From NCBI RefSeq assembly GCF_001404985.1, contig NZ_JRLF01000006.1:310001-374000 (forward strand): a DNA stretch of 64,000 bases, read 5' to 3'. This DNA is from Flavobacterium aquidurense (lineage in GTDB: Bacteria > Bacteroidota > Bacteroidia > Flavobacteriales > Flavobacteriaceae). Shown one piece after another: positions 18,597 through 28,592 of the stretch; within the stretch, counting starts at the first letter, position 1; each line of letters opens with the position of its first letter. The position numbers and the translations under genes were made by a program. Under the pieces are notes generated by a model that saw nothing but the letters and a program-made list of their open reading frames with translations, searched no databases and was not told the origin of the DNA.

Positions 18597-19358
18597 TTAA
18601 TCCTTAAGTTTTATAAATTTGTTAAAATCCTCCTGTCTTCTTTTTGCAACAGGCAAAACTGTTCCGTTTGAAAGTTCACAGAAATAACCATCCTTTTTTG
18701 AGATCTTAACCACGTGACGAATATTAATGATATAAGAATGATGAATTCTAAAAAAATAATTATTGTCCAGAATAGCGGTGTATTCTCCTAAATTCCTGCT
18801 TGACATAACCTTACGTCCATTTACCAGAAAAAAATTAGTGTATTTTCCATCAGCCTGGCAGGATATAATTTCTGCCATGGGAATTAATTCTATTTTATCC
18901 AAAGAAGCAATGGCAACATATTCATTTGATTGTTTAATTGCGTTTAAAGTATTAACATTATTAATGTTTTGATTTTGGTATAAACGCTCCATTTCAATTC
19001 TTTTGATCACTTTGTAAACAGCTAAAATCATGGCATTAAAATCAATTGGCTTTAGGATAAAATCAATTGCATTGTGTTTAAATGCCTTCACGGCAATATT
19101 TTTGTTATTAGAAATAAAAACTAATTTGGGAATACTAAATTCCAATTGTTCAAGCATTTCAAAAAAGGCGTCATCCTGAAGTTGCATATCCAGAAACACG
19201 ACATCAGGTTTGTTATATTTTATTACAGATATACCTTCAATTATAGAAAAAGCTTCACCGATTATTTTTATAATCATAAAGTTCTCTTCTTCAAATTTTT
19301 TCAAAATAAGTAAAGTGTCCGTTTGCTCCGTTATGATTATGGCCTTAATAGATGTCAT
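18597..19358 (-). CDS. LytTR family response regulator
   Basis: 253 residues: an N-terminal receiver with phospho-acceptor D57 (VVFLDMQLQ) and Lys in DFILKPIDF, then a LytTR DNA-binding domain from about residue 145 (IPMAEIISCQADGKYTNFF, MSSRNLGEYTAIL, FRIHHSYIINIRHV, LPVAKRRQEDF). The usual acidic pair near the N-terminus is replaced by Thr-Glu (IIITEQTD), so metal binding may be weakened. It is the first gene of the three-gene phosphorelay. Confidence 0.92.
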   Translation of the reverse strand: MTSIKAIIITEQTDTLLILKKFEEENFMIIKIIGEAFSIIEGISVIKYNKPDVVFLDMQLQDDAFFEMLEQLEFSIPKLVFISNNKNIAVKAFKHNAIDFILKPIDFNAMILAVYKVIKRIEMERLYQNQNINNVNTLNAIKQSNEYVAIASLDKIELIPMAEIISCQADGKYTNFFLVNGRKVMSSRNLGEYTAILDNNYFFRIHHSYIINIRHVVKISKKDGYFCELSNGTVLPVAKRRQEDFNKFIKLKD

Positions 19359-20028
19359 GAGTTGTATGTTGAATGGATTTAGGTTTTATTTTTTAATGTT
19401 TAAAATAAATTAGTCATCTGATTTTTATCGCTTTAATTAGAAAAAACAATCTATAAACAGCGTATTTAAATTAAAACAATAATAGCGCACAGCCTGACAC
19501 ATTTACATTTTTTTGAAACATAAAGTAATAAGCGAGGATATATAAGAATAAACGAAAGCAAAGTGCTATAATGAGATGAATTCTCAGCAACAGTATTTTT
19601 AAGTGGAATTAGTGAGGAATTAACTGATCGTTTTTCAGTTACATCGTTTTTAACGACAACTATTGTGCCATTAATTATCTTTTAATAATTTAATTGATTG
19701 ATTACTAATTAATTAAAACCAAAAAGAGAAAAAAGTTACAGTACTGCAAAACTTAACTACAGCTGTTTCTAAGATACTTTAACAACACTTTGTTTGCTTA
19801 TCAATTTTTCTGGTCGCTATCTACAAAACCGGTTATACCTCATTAAAGATGGGTTGTTACTTATCATTTTCAATTCAAAATCCCTTCGTTTTTATTTGCA
19901 AACGAAAATCTATTTATTATCTCAGCTAATGTAAATGATACAGGTTGATGACAAAATCGTACGCAGATAAAAATGGGCAATGTTTTTTAAATTTTAATAC
20001 TACACCGCAACTAATCAATATTTATGTT
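19359..20028. other. Divergent intergenic region
   Basis: About 670 bp between the LytTR gene and the secreted-protein module on the opposite strand. No gene or strong hairpin found; an upstream ATG at 19945 extends the next ORF but adds 28 residues without signal-peptide character. Confidence 0.5.
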
Positions 20029-20214
20029 ATGAAAAAGCCAGCTTCATGTTTACTCTTTCTTATTCCAATCATAGCCTTTTGTTCAAATCCTCCTCCTCCT
20101 GGTTTACCGGATGAACCTGTATCTGTACCTATTGACTCTATGATCTTTGTATTATTTGCCGCTGGTATTCTATTTGGCAGCTATATTATTTTCAAAAAAA
20201 ACAGATCAATTTAA
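20029..20214 (+). CDS. Small PPPPG membrane protein next to secreted proteins
   Basis: 61 residues from the internal ATG at 20029 (MKKPASCLLFLIPIIAFCS), which restores a proper signal peptide. Then comes a Pro-rich linker NPPPPGLPDEPV and one C-terminal transmembrane segment (SMIFVLFAAGILFGSYIIF) with a basic tail KKNRSI. Small proteins of this design are common beside T9SS cargo genes in flavobacteria; I know no function. It lies 47 bp before the T9SS cargo gene. Confidence 0.75.
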   Translation: MKKPASCLLFLIPIIAFCSNPPPPGLPDEPVSVPIDSMIFVLFAAGILFGSYIIFKKNRSI

Positions 20215-20261
20215 ATCCGGACGATCAGCATACATTCAAACTATACTAAACCAAAAGGAAT

Positions 20262-22079
20262 ATGAAAAAAATTTTACTCGCATTATCTGTTTTAATTTTT
20301 ATCAGGAGCGCTGCCCAAATTTCTGTAGGTTCAAATACACCAGTTTATGTAAAGGGCCAGGTGCTTTATGTTGGTCAGAATATAAATTTAAATTCTAACT
20401 CAAATCTTTATTTAAGAAACAATTCGCAGTTAGTACAGGGCACAGCCGGATCTTCTGCAAATACCGGAACAGGAATAATCTCGGTTTACCAGGAAGGGAC
20501 TTCAGATAATTTTGATTATAATTATTGGTGTTCTCCAGTAGGAAACAATATAGCCTCCTTAGTCAATAATAATTTTGGAATTACACAACTTTATCAGCCC
20601 ACAACTTCAACAGCATCATCTACTGCTGCTATATTGCCTGTAGGGAGTTACAACGGATTAGCTAACCCATTGACTATAGCCTCACACTGGATTTATAAAT
20701 TAACAAATGCAAATAACTATTCGCAGTGGACACAAGTGGGAAGTGCCACTGCGATTCTACCGGGAGAAGGATTTACAATGAAGGGAACCAGTGGTTTTGA
20801 CAACACAGATCCAGAGGGAACCGGAATTGTAAATAACCCGGGTATTGGCGCCCAAAGATATGATTTTAGAGGAAAACCTAACGACGGAAATATTAGCGTA
20901 GCTGTAGGTTCTAATGACGCAGCAACACTAACAGGTAATCCCTATCCATCAGCAATACATTTAAATGCTTTTCTATTGGATCCTGCCAATAGTGCAGCAA
21001 CGGGTATCGCCTATTTCTGGCAGCAAGACAAAAATGTTAAATCTCATTTTCTGTCTGCTTACAGAGGAGGTTATGCCACCTACTCTCCTATTGATATCAC
21101 ATCTAATGGCGTCTATGTCGCTGCCACATTTAGATCATACAACACTGACGGAACTGTAAATAGTAATCCTCCAACCGGAACCAGTCAGGCAGTAGCCAGA
21201 AAATACCTTCCTATTGGGCAGGGCTTTTTGATAAATGGCAATTCTAACGGAGTAGTCACATTTAAAAATTCTCATCGCGTATTTTACAAAGAAGGCGGCA
21301 CTTTGTCGCAGTTTGAAAAACCAGCAAGAAATTTAAACCCTAAATTAACTTATACTACCAAAAATGAGGATGATGCTGTGATCAATCCTCCTCTTGTTTA
21401 TATAAAATTAAACACTATAATAAACAATGAGTTTACAAGACAGCTTGCAATAGCTTTTATTGCTACAGCGACTGACGGGATAGATAAAGGTATTGATGCA
21501 AAAAACATGGATGATGACCTTCCTAATGATGTTTCTTTTTGGATCGAAAACGGAAATTATGTAATTCAAGGTGTTAATTTCGATTTGTCTAAAAAAATTC
21601 CGCTTTCAGTAAAAGCAACACAAAATACAACCTTTAAATTTTATATCTCTCAAATCACGGATTTCGATGAATCGCAAAATGTTTATCTCTACGATGCACT
21701 CGATATGTCTTATCATGACATTAAAAATAGCCTCTACGAAGTCGAAGTCGTTCCCGGCACTTATACTGATCGTTTTAAAATAACTTTTACCAATCAGACC
21801 TTAGGAATAAATGATGAGGTAAAAACTAATTTCTTTATTTATCAGGATAATAAAAATCAAGTCTTAAAAGCGTTCAATCCAAACAATGAAATCATCAAAT
21901 CATTTGTGCTTTATGACATGCTTGGAAAAGCCGTGATTACTAAAGAAAATTTAGAAGTCGAATCCAATTTTAATTTTTCTACATCAGGAGTGAGCTCCGG
22001 AATTTATATCGCAACATTCGTTACAGGGGATAATGTAAAAATTACTCAAAAAATTATCATCTCAAATTCTGCAAAATAG
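20262..22079 (+). CDS. T9SS type A sorting domain-containing secreted protein
   Basis: 605 residues. Signal peptide (MKKILLALSVLIFIRSAAQ), a long beta-rich body with NLYLRNNSQLVQG and DNFDYNYWCSPVG, and a C-terminal domain of about 80 residues (IKSFVLYDMLGKAVITKE, GIYIATFVTGDNVKITQKI) that is a Por secretion (type A) sorting signal. It is exported by Sec and then by the type IX system to the cell surface or medium. It is the second gene of a plus-strand secreted module; its binding or enzymatic role is not apparent. Confidence 0.9.
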   Translation: MKKILLALSVLIFIRSAAQISVGSNTPVYVKGQVLYVGQNINLNSNSNLYLRNNSQLVQGTAGSSANTGTGIISVYQEGTSDNFDYNYWCSPVGNNIASLVNNNFGITQLYQPTTSTASSTAAILPVGSYNGLANPLTIASHWIYKLTNANNYSQWTQVGSATAILPGEGFTMKGTSGFDNTDPEGTGIVNNPGIGAQRYDFRGKPNDGNISVAVGSNDAATLTGNPYPSAIHLNAFLLDPANSAATGIAYFWQQDKNVKSHFLSAYRGGYATYSPIDITSNGVYVAATFRSYNTDGTVNSNPPTGTSQAVARKYLPIGQGFLINGNSNGVVTFKNSHRVFYKEGGTLSQFEKPARNLNPKLTYTTKNEDDAVINPPLVYIKLNTIINNEFTRQLAIAFIATATDGIDKGIDAKNMDDDLPNDVSFWIENGNYVIQGVNFDLSKKIPLSVKATQNTTFKFYISQITDFDESQNVYLYDALDMSYHDIKNSLYEVEVVPGTYTDRFKITFTNQTLGINDEVKTNFFIYQDNKNQVLKAFNPNNEIIKSFVLYDMLGKAVITKENLEVESNFNFSTSGVSSGIYIATFVTGDNVKITQKIIISNSAK

Positions 22080-22146
22080 CAAAGTCTTTAGATTATAAAG
22101 TAGTAACACAAAATATTTCAAAATCTTAAATTAATAATCCAGAATT

Positions 22147-23646
22147 ATGATCATAACCTCATATACTTCAAAAAATACTAGAACCATACTACTTTTGCTT
22201 TTGTTTTTTGTAACAATCTCAGGCAATGCACAAGTAGGTATTGGGACTGTTACACCCAATGCAAGTTCAGTTTTAGATATCGTTTCTACTACCCAGGGTA
22301 TGCTCGCTCCCCGTATGACAACTTCGCAGAGAATCGCTATAGCAACACCTGCTGAGGGATTACTTGTCTATGACACTGATTTAAAATCATTCTATTATTA
22401 TAGTGCTACAGCCTGGATTGCTATTAATAGCGGCGGAGGTCCAAGATTAAATTTTAAACGTCTCAGATCAACTGATAATTTAGCCGTCGTTCTGGCAACA
22501 GAACTTGCTGCTGGTGGCGGCGCAAAATATGTTTTGAGCTCTAATACATTATATGAAATAAATGGTACCGTAATTTTTGATTTTCCTATAGATCTCAATA
22601 ATGCTTATATACAAGGATTAGATGCCAACGAGGATATAATTTATAAGTCATCAGGAATTATTTTTGACGGGACCACAGGCGGCAGCATTAGAAGTCTTAC
22701 TATTTTAGCGCCAGGTGCAACTGTTTTTAATTTAAATGCCTCAGCATCGACCGCTACATTTTTACTTAGGGATACTGTAATTGCCAATGCTGCCAATATT
22801 GGAACGATATCCGGTTATGGATTAGTTTTTATGAGTATTGTCAATTTTTCAGGAAATACAAATGGTATTACGTATAGTAATATTGGACAATTGCTGCTCA
22901 GTAATCAAGCATGGTTTGTAAACAACTCCGGTACCTACGAAAAATTTACAGGAGCCTTTACTTTGATAGAAAAGCAAGGAGGCTTCCTTAATGTGGGTCC
23001 CGGAGCATATGGCCTGGATGTTTCGACAGCCGGACTCTCCATTAGTGGTGATGCTGTTTTAGAATCTGTAGTTTTTACAGGTGCCACATCGGCTAATTAT
23101 GTTAAACCATATGCGCCCGCTTCAACTTACACAGGCTACAATTTTAGTAATGCATGGAGCGTTAGGGCTGCAGGGATTCCCACTGAAGCAGATACCAATG
23201 CAACCGGAGATTTTTCTATGGATGCAGAAACCGGAGGTGCTATACCACTGAACATGAGTGCCGGTACTCCCAGTACCAACGTACGAATATATTCACCATC
23301 AATTCCTACTGTATCGAGCAATTTATTTCGATTTTCAACCGATGCAACTTACAACAGATTGAAATATGTTGGTAAAAAGAAAAGAATTTTTCAGGTTTCA
23401 GGGGCTGTAAATTTTCAGGTTCCATCAGCGGGAACTTATATTGTTTATTTATATAAAAATGGCGTAGCAGTGCCACAATTTAAGTTTTATGGCAGGGGAA
23501 CTGCAGCAAATGATATTGTCACACTGCCAATTAATGCCTCTATTGAATTAAACACCAATGATTATGTAGATTTTTATTTGCAGCGCTACAGCGGCAGTGA
23601 TGGTGCCGATGTTCTTATTTCGAACATGACCATCATTATGAAATAG
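22147..23646 (+). CDS. Large secreted beta-rich protein with flavobacterial head motif
   Basis: 499 residues with signal peptide (TILLLLLFFVTISGNAQ). The next part, VGIGTVTPNASSVLDI and TTQGMLAPRMTTSQRIAI with GLLVYDTDLKSFYYY, is a motif I recall from many flavobacterial cell-surface proteins. The middle is Gly/Thr/Ser-rich with beta-helix-like periodicity, and the end (VYLYKNGVAVPQFKFYG, VDFYLQRYSGSDGADVLIS) resembles a C1q/TNF-like jelly-roll, as in phage or adhesin tips. The function is unknown; a surface adhesin is the natural guess. It follows the T9SS protein by 67 bp. Confidence 0.75.
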   Translation: MIITSYTSKNTRTILLLLLFFVTISGNAQVGIGTVTPNASSVLDIVSTTQGMLAPRMTTSQRIAIATPAEGLLVYDTDLKSFYYYSATAWIAINSGGGPRLNFKRLRSTDNLAVVLATELAAGGGAKYVLSSNTLYEINGTVIFDFPIDLNNAYIQGLDANEDIIYKSSGIIFDGTTGGSIRSLTILAPGATVFNLNASASTATFLLRDTVIANAANIGTISGYGLVFMSIVNFSGNTNGITYSNIGQLLLSNQAWFVNNSGTYEKFTGAFTLIEKQGGFLNVGPGAYGLDVSTAGLSISGDAVLESVVFTGATSANYVKPYAPASTYTGYNFSNAWSVRAAGIPTEADTNATGDFSMDAETGGAIPLNMSAGTPSTNVRIYSPSIPTVSSNLFRFSTDATYNRLKYVGKKKRIFQVSGAVNFQVPSAGTYIVYLYKNGVAVPQFKFYGRGTAANDIVTLPINASIELNTNDYVDFYLQRYSGSDGADVLISNMTIIMK

Positions 23647-23818
23647 TTTCCTTAAAAAATCTGGTTGAAGCCCAAAATGAATTATTTATGAAGTAATATT
23701 TAATAAAAATAATTGTGTTAATTATACAACACTTAACCCGGATTGTATAATTTTTCTGAAAATTCCACCATCACCTTTACCACTTGGAAATAATCCAATT
23801 TAAAACAAAAACAAACAA

Positions 23819-25582
23819 ATGAAAATTAAAAATTTACTATTCACCTTTGCTATATTATGTATCGCATTAATTACAGGATGCGAAAACGACGATTTTAAAG
23901 AAGTCGTTGGCGTTTGCCCTGTGGTACAGTCGACTACGCCCTTGAGTAATGCATTAAACGTTCCGTTGGGACAAGTCATTACCGCAACATTTAACGAAGA
24001 AATGGATCCGGGTTCGATTACTTCGACCACGTTTATTGTAACCGGAACATCTCCTATTGCAGGAACAGTTACGTATTCCGGAAAAACAGCATCATTTACC
24101 CCACAGGCTTTGCTTGCAGAGAATATGACCTATACGGCCAGAATTACGACAAAAGCCAAAGACGTAATGGGTAATTTTTTGCAAGTTGAATATGTATGGG
24201 TATTTTCGACCGGCGCAACTTTAAGACCTGTAGTTATTACTTCAGATCCTATTGATACGGCTATTGCTGTGCCTTTAAATCAAAAAATTTCGGCCACATT
24301 CAATATGGCTATGGATGCATCGACTTTAAACACTACCACTTTTAAAGTAAATCAGGGTATTAACGCTGTAACGGGAACAATCTCGTCTACCGGATCAACA
24401 GTAACTTTTGTTCCTGCAAGCCCTTTATTACCAAACAAAATTTATACTGTAACGATTAGTACCGGTGCAAAAAACACATTGGGTACTGCAATGGCAACAC
24501 CATATACGTCGAGCTTTACAACAGATATGATACCTACGGTAACTGCGACAGACCCCATGAATAATGCTGTAAATATTGCCCTAAATCAAACTGTAACAGC
24601 TGATTTTAGTACTATCATGGATGTAGCCTCAATAAATACAGCAACCTTTACGTTGAAAGAAGGTGCTACAACAATTGCAGGTACAGTTTCTTATTCTGGC
24701 ACTACCTCTTCGTTTAAACCGACTACTGCATTAGTATTAGGAAAAACGTATACAGCTACCATTACAAATGGAGCAAAAAGCGCAGCCGGAACACCATTGG
24801 CTGTTGATTATGTATGGAATTTTACAACAATATTGTTACCTCCTGCGCCAATCAACATAGATCTTGGTACTGCCGCAATGTTTGGTGCTTTTGGTGGAAA
24901 CGCCGGAGTGACAAACCAAGGTTTAAATACAGTAATAAGCAATGGAAGCATAGGAACAACTGCTGCTTCAACCCTTATTACAGGATTTCATGACGGTCTT
25001 GTAATTTATACCGAAACTCCTCTAAATGTTGGAAATGTTACGGGTGATATCTTTACCGGACCTCCGGCTCCGGGAACAGCAACATCATTAGCCATTGCAC
25101 AAAAAGCATCATTAGATGCTAATGCGGCGTATTTAAGTATTTCGCCAGCAGCAAAACCAGGTGGTTCAGATCCAAATGCAGGAGAACTAGGCGGATTGAC
25201 ATTAGCTCCGGGAGTATACAAATCAGCAAGCGGTACTTTTAAAATCACCAATGGCAACCTGACTCTCGATGCTCAGGGTGACCCAAATGCTACCTGGATT
25301 TTTCAAACTGCTTCAGGACTTACCGTGGGAATTGCAGGACCTACAGGTGCTAAAAGTGTTATAATGACAAACGGCGCCTTAGCCAAAAACGTTTTTTGGT
25401 ATGTAGGTAGTGCAGCGACTATTAACAGTGCCGGTGGCGGAACAATGGTTGGAACTATTATCGCCAATTCCGGGGTTACTTTTTCTACCGCGGGCAATGC
25501 AAATCAAACAGTGCTAAACGGAAGAGCAATATCTTTAGTCGCATCTGTTACAATGGTAAACACAACCGTAAATGTTCCCTAA
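23819..25582 (+). CDS. Lipoprotein with Ig-like repeats and DUF3494 (ice-binding-like) domain
   Basis: 587 residues. The start has a lipobox (ALITGCEND), then three bacterial Ig-like (Big_5) repeats at about 35-135, 140-235 and 240-340, each opening with a pattern such as TTPLSNALNVPLGQVITATF and closing near VWNFTT. The C-terminal 240 residues are DUF3494, the fold of ice-binding proteins: IDLGTAAMFGAFGGNAGVTNQ, LGGLTLAPGVYK, LTLDAQGDPNATWIFQ and MVGTIIANSGVTF. DUF3494 proteins either bind ice or act as surface adhesins; the Ig repeats favour adhesion. It is the fourth gene in the surface module. Confidence 0.85.
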   Translation: MKIKNLLFTFAILCIALITGCENDDFKEVVGVCPVVQSTTPLSNALNVPLGQVITATFNEEMDPGSITSTTFIVTGTSPIAGTVTYSGKTASFTPQALLAENMTYTARITTKAKDVMGNFLQVEYVWVFSTGATLRPVVITSDPIDTAIAVPLNQKISATFNMAMDASTLNTTTFKVNQGINAVTGTISSTGSTVTFVPASPLLPNKIYTVTISTGAKNTLGTAMATPYTSSFTTDMIPTVTATDPMNNAVNIALNQTVTADFSTIMDVASINTATFTLKEGATTIAGTVSYSGTTSSFKPTTALVLGKTYTATITNGAKSAAGTPLAVDYVWNFTTILLPPAPINIDLGTAAMFGAFGGNAGVTNQGLNTVISNGSIGTTAASTLITGFHDGLVIYTETPLNVGNVTGDIFTGPPAPGTATSLAIAQKASLDANAAYLSISPAAKPGGSDPNAGELGGLTLAPGVYKSASGTFKITNGNLTLDAQGDPNATWIFQTASGLTVGIAGPTGAKSVIMTNGALAKNVFWYVGSAATINSAGGGTMVGTIIANSGVTFSTAGNANQTVLNGRAISLVASVTMVNTTVNVP

Positions 25583-25602
25583 ATAACACAACTCAATAGT
25601 AT

Positions 25603-25628
25603 ATCCCGTTTTCGAACGGGATTTTTTT
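25603..25628 (+). terminator. Terminator after the DUF3494 gene
   Basis: Stem ATCCCGTT / AACGGGAT with a TTCG loop and a T tail, 21 bp after the stop. It precedes the OmpA gene closely (28 bp), so it may act as an attenuator rather than a full stop. Confidence 0.8.
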
Positions 25629-25655
25629 CATAAAAAAACACCTAAATAAAAAGAA

Positions 25656-27674
25656 ATGAAAACTAACATTAGTTTTAAATCAAAATTATATATAACGCGA
25701 CTTTCAGATAAAGTTCTCTTAAACAAGTTCTTACTCTTAACTTTGTTATATATCGGGGCTCAAACAACGCTCCAGGCACAGGAAGTATATTACACCAAAC
25801 CTTCATGGTTCTTTGGTGTTGCCGGTGCAACCAACTACAGTTTTTACCGTGGTTCAACCAATCAGCTTAATTCAAATTTGACTCCGCCGGTCACGTTTCA
25901 TAATGGCGAGGGAGCCGGACTTTATCTGGCGCCGTTAGTTGAATTTTATAAACCAGATACAAGATTAGGTTTTATGTTTCAGGCCGGTTATGACAGCAGA
26001 AAAGGTTCTTTCGATCAAAAAATTACGCCTTGCAACTGTCCCGCAGATTTATCTACAGGATTAAGTTATATTACTGTAGAACCAAGCATTCGTTTTGCAC
26101 CTTTTAAATCTAATTTTTATGTATACGCAGGTCCGCGTTTGGCCTTTAATATTGATAAATCATTTAAATATACGTTAGGAACAAATCCTGCCTATCCGGA
26201 TCAGGAACCGTCTGAGGCAGTAAGAGGCGATTTTGATCATATCAGCAAAACGCTTATTTCTATGCAAATTGGAGCCGGTTATGATATTCCGTTATCCTCG
26301 CAAAATCATAAAACACAATTTATTTTGTCTCCTTTTATAAATTTTCAACCTTATGTTGGGCAACATCCCCGCACGACAGAAACCTGGAATATAACGGCTC
26401 TTAGAGTTGGTATGGCACTTAAATTTGGACAAGGAACTGCAATCGAAACACCTCAGGCTCCGGAGTCTAAAGTTCAGTTTTCTGTAAATGCTCCTAAAAA
26501 TATCCCGGGAGAAAGAAGTGTTCGTGAGGTTTTCCCGTTACGTAATTATGTTTTTTTTGATCTTGAGTCCAACAAAATACCAAGTCGTTACAAATTATTG
26601 AAAAAAGAAGAGGCAAAAGATTTTAATGAAGACCAGATTGGGATCACAGCCAGTACAAATTCATCAGGTCGTTCTGCAAGACAAATGGCAGTTTACTATA
26701 ACGTCATTAATATTCTGGGAAATCGAATGGTAAAAAATCCTGGAGCAAATGTTACACTTGTTGGTTCGTCTGAAAAAGGAACTGAAGATGGTGCTGCGAT
26801 GTCTGAGTCAATCAAAACCTATTTAGTGAGTGTATTTGGAATCAGTGCATCGAGAATCACCACTAAAGGGCAGTTAAAACCAGCCATTCCGTCTGAACAG
26901 CCCGGAGCCACAAAAGAATTGGTTTTACTTCGCGAAGGAGATCGCAGGGTTTCTATCGAAAGTAATTCGCCTGAATTATTGATGGAATTTCAAGCTGGTC
27001 CTGATGCCCCATTAAAACCTTTAGAGCTTGTCACTGTACAAGAAGCGCCTATCGACAGTTATATTACAATCGATGCTCAGGGTGCGCAAAAAGCATACTC
27101 GTCATGGTCTTTAGAAACTACAGATCCAGACGGAAAAGTAAAAACTTTTGGTCCTTATACTCAGGAAAAAATAAGTATTCCCGGTAAAAGCATTATGGGA
27201 ACCCGCTCTGAGGGTGATTATAAAGTAAAACTGATTGGTACAAACAAAAACGGTACTACCCAGGAAAAAGTTACCACTACACATATGGTATTATGGACGC
27301 CTGCCAAAACAGAAGAAGGTCTTAGATACAGCATACTTTTTGAATTTAATAAATCAAAAGCAATTGCTATGTATGAAAAATATTTAACAGATGTTGTTAC
27401 GCCTAAAATACCTAAAAATGCTCTTGTGATCATTCACGGTCACACTGATATTATTGGTGAAGAGTCGTATAACCTTAACTTATCTTTAGAAAGAGCCAAT
27501 GAAGTAAAAGGCATTATAGAAAAGACCTTGATAAACTCAGGCAGAAAGGATGTGAAATTTGAAGTACATGGTTTTGGAGAAGACGAAAATATGTCGGCTT
27601 TTGAAAACAAACTTCCCGAAGAACGTTTTTACAACCGTACCGTAATAATTGACATTATTCCCTCAGTAAAATAA
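25656..27674 (+). CDS. OmpA family outer-membrane protein with beta-barrel N-terminus
   Basis: 672 residues. An extended N-terminal region with hydrophobic LLTLLYIGAQTTLQAQ is the signal peptide; the next 230 residues look like an outer-membrane beta-barrel (WFFGVAGATNYSFYRG, FYVYAGPRLAFNIDK, LRVGMALKFGQG). The C-terminal OmpA domain (ILFEFNKSKAIAMYEKYL, VIIHGHTDIIGEESYNLNLSLERANEV) would bind peptidoglycan. It closes the surface module and probably anchors the envelope or a surface complex. Confidence 0.88.
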   Translation: MKTNISFKSKLYITRLSDKVLLNKFLLLTLLYIGAQTTLQAQEVYYTKPSWFFGVAGATNYSFYRGSTNQLNSNLTPPVTFHNGEGAGLYLAPLVEFYKPDTRLGFMFQAGYDSRKGSFDQKITPCNCPADLSTGLSYITVEPSIRFAPFKSNFYVYAGPRLAFNIDKSFKYTLGTNPAYPDQEPSEAVRGDFDHISKTLISMQIGAGYDIPLSSQNHKTQFILSPFINFQPYVGQHPRTTETWNITALRVGMALKFGQGTAIETPQAPESKVQFSVNAPKNIPGERSVREVFPLRNYVFFDLESNKIPSRYKLLKKEEAKDFNEDQIGITASTNSSGRSARQMAVYYNVINILGNRMVKNPGANVTLVGSSEKGTEDGAAMSESIKTYLVSVFGISASRITTKGQLKPAIPSEQPGATKELVLLREGDRRVSIESNSPELLMEFQAGPDAPLKPLELVTVQEAPIDSYITIDAQGAQKAYSSWSLETTDPDGKVKTFGPYTQEKISIPGKSIMGTRSEGDYKVKLIGTNKNGTTQEKVTTTHMVLWTPAKTEEGLRYSILFEFNKSKAIAMYEKYLTDVVTPKIPKNALVIIHGHTDIIGEESYNLNLSLERANEVKGIIEKTLINSGRKDVKFEVHGFGEDENMSAFENKLPEERFYNRTVIIDIIPSVK

Positions 27675-27767
27675 AATTTAAATTTTGGTGTAAACCAAAA
27701 TAGGCTTCGCTAAGGTTCACAAAGCCACGAGTTCACAAATTTTTATACTATATTGAGCACAATTATT

Positions 27768-27799
27768 AAATCCCCATTCTTGACGAACGGGGATTTTTT
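27768..27799 (+). terminator. Terminator after the OmpA gene
   Basis: AAATCCCC / GGGGATTT stem separated by a 13-nt loop containing a short inner TTC/GAA pairing, followed by seven T. Confidence 0.85.
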
Positions 27800-27853
27800 T
27801 ATGTTTTTCCTCTTATGTACTATCGTATTCTAAAGCTTAGATATGCATATTTA

Positions 27854-28417
27854 TTATGCCAGACAATCCATCTGAACCTTATTCCTGATTTTCTCTACTC
27901 CCCTTTCTTTTATTAGCGCCACGGCATCGAGCATTTTGGTTAAATGAATGTAAGGCGTCGTTAGGTCTGTGTCAGGATCTCCGGCACGGGGAGACAATGA
28001 AAGCTCCAGGATTAAACATAGAAATAATTGAAATTCTTCGAGTGTTTTTTCATCAAATGCGTTTTGAAATACAATAAAAGGATTGTCGTATTCTTCCTTG
28101 GTTAGTGAAGAAAGATGAAGAACTGTTTCTGAGTGCAAGGAATCCTTTACTTTCCATTTTTTGCGTTTCTTTTTCAGGCAGTAACACACTTTAAGCAAAG
28201 ATTTGATCACGGTATACAACACAAAAACACCCGAAGGATTGTCTTGTTGACACACTTTTGTTTTATAGCTGTAAATTAATACCTCGGTTAAATTTTGCTT
28301 GTAATAATCAAGATCTGCAAAGTCAAAAAGGGAATCGATTGCCTTAAATGGGTTTCCTGTTACAAAGCTTGACCAAAAACCAGTGTCGAACGATATTTTA
28401 TTCTTTTTCATACTCAA
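27854..28417 (-). CDS. Conserved hypothetical, unknown function
   Basis: 187 residues, no signal peptide or membrane segment, mostly helical. Recognisable stretches are FDTGFWSSFVTGNPFKAIDSLFDFADLDYYKQ, YTVIKSLLKVCYCLKKKRKKW and FQLFLCLILELSLSP. I recall the FW-SF-TGNPFKAID opening from other flavobacterial proteins but no function. It is divergent from the XRE regulator (175 bp between starts), which may control it. Confidence 0.7.
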   Translation of the reverse strand: MSMKKNKISFDTGFWSSFVTGNPFKAIDSLFDFADLDYYKQNLTEVLIYSYKTKVCQQDNPSGVFVLYTVIKSLLKVCYCLKKKRKKWKVKDSLHSETVLHLSSLTKEEYDNPFIVFQNAFDEKTLEEFQLFLCLILELSLSPRAGDPDTDLTTPYIHLTKMLDAVALIKERGVEKIRNKVQMDCLA

Positions 28418-28592
28418 GGAGATTTAAAATTCTTAAGCGAAGTTCCATTCTTTTAAAAAGATAAACTATTCTAAAAAAAGATATATTATCTTACAAAATA
28501 TATGTTTTACCAGATATTTTTTTATCTTTGAAATTCATGCTTTTTAATCCAAATGGCTTTATCTTTGAGCCTTTAGAAAATAGATATTCATT

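Noticed and set aside
20029..20214. A start at 19945 for the small PPPPG protein
   Set aside because: The extra 28 residues are hydrophilic and would bury the signal peptide; the ATG at 20029 gives a normal one.
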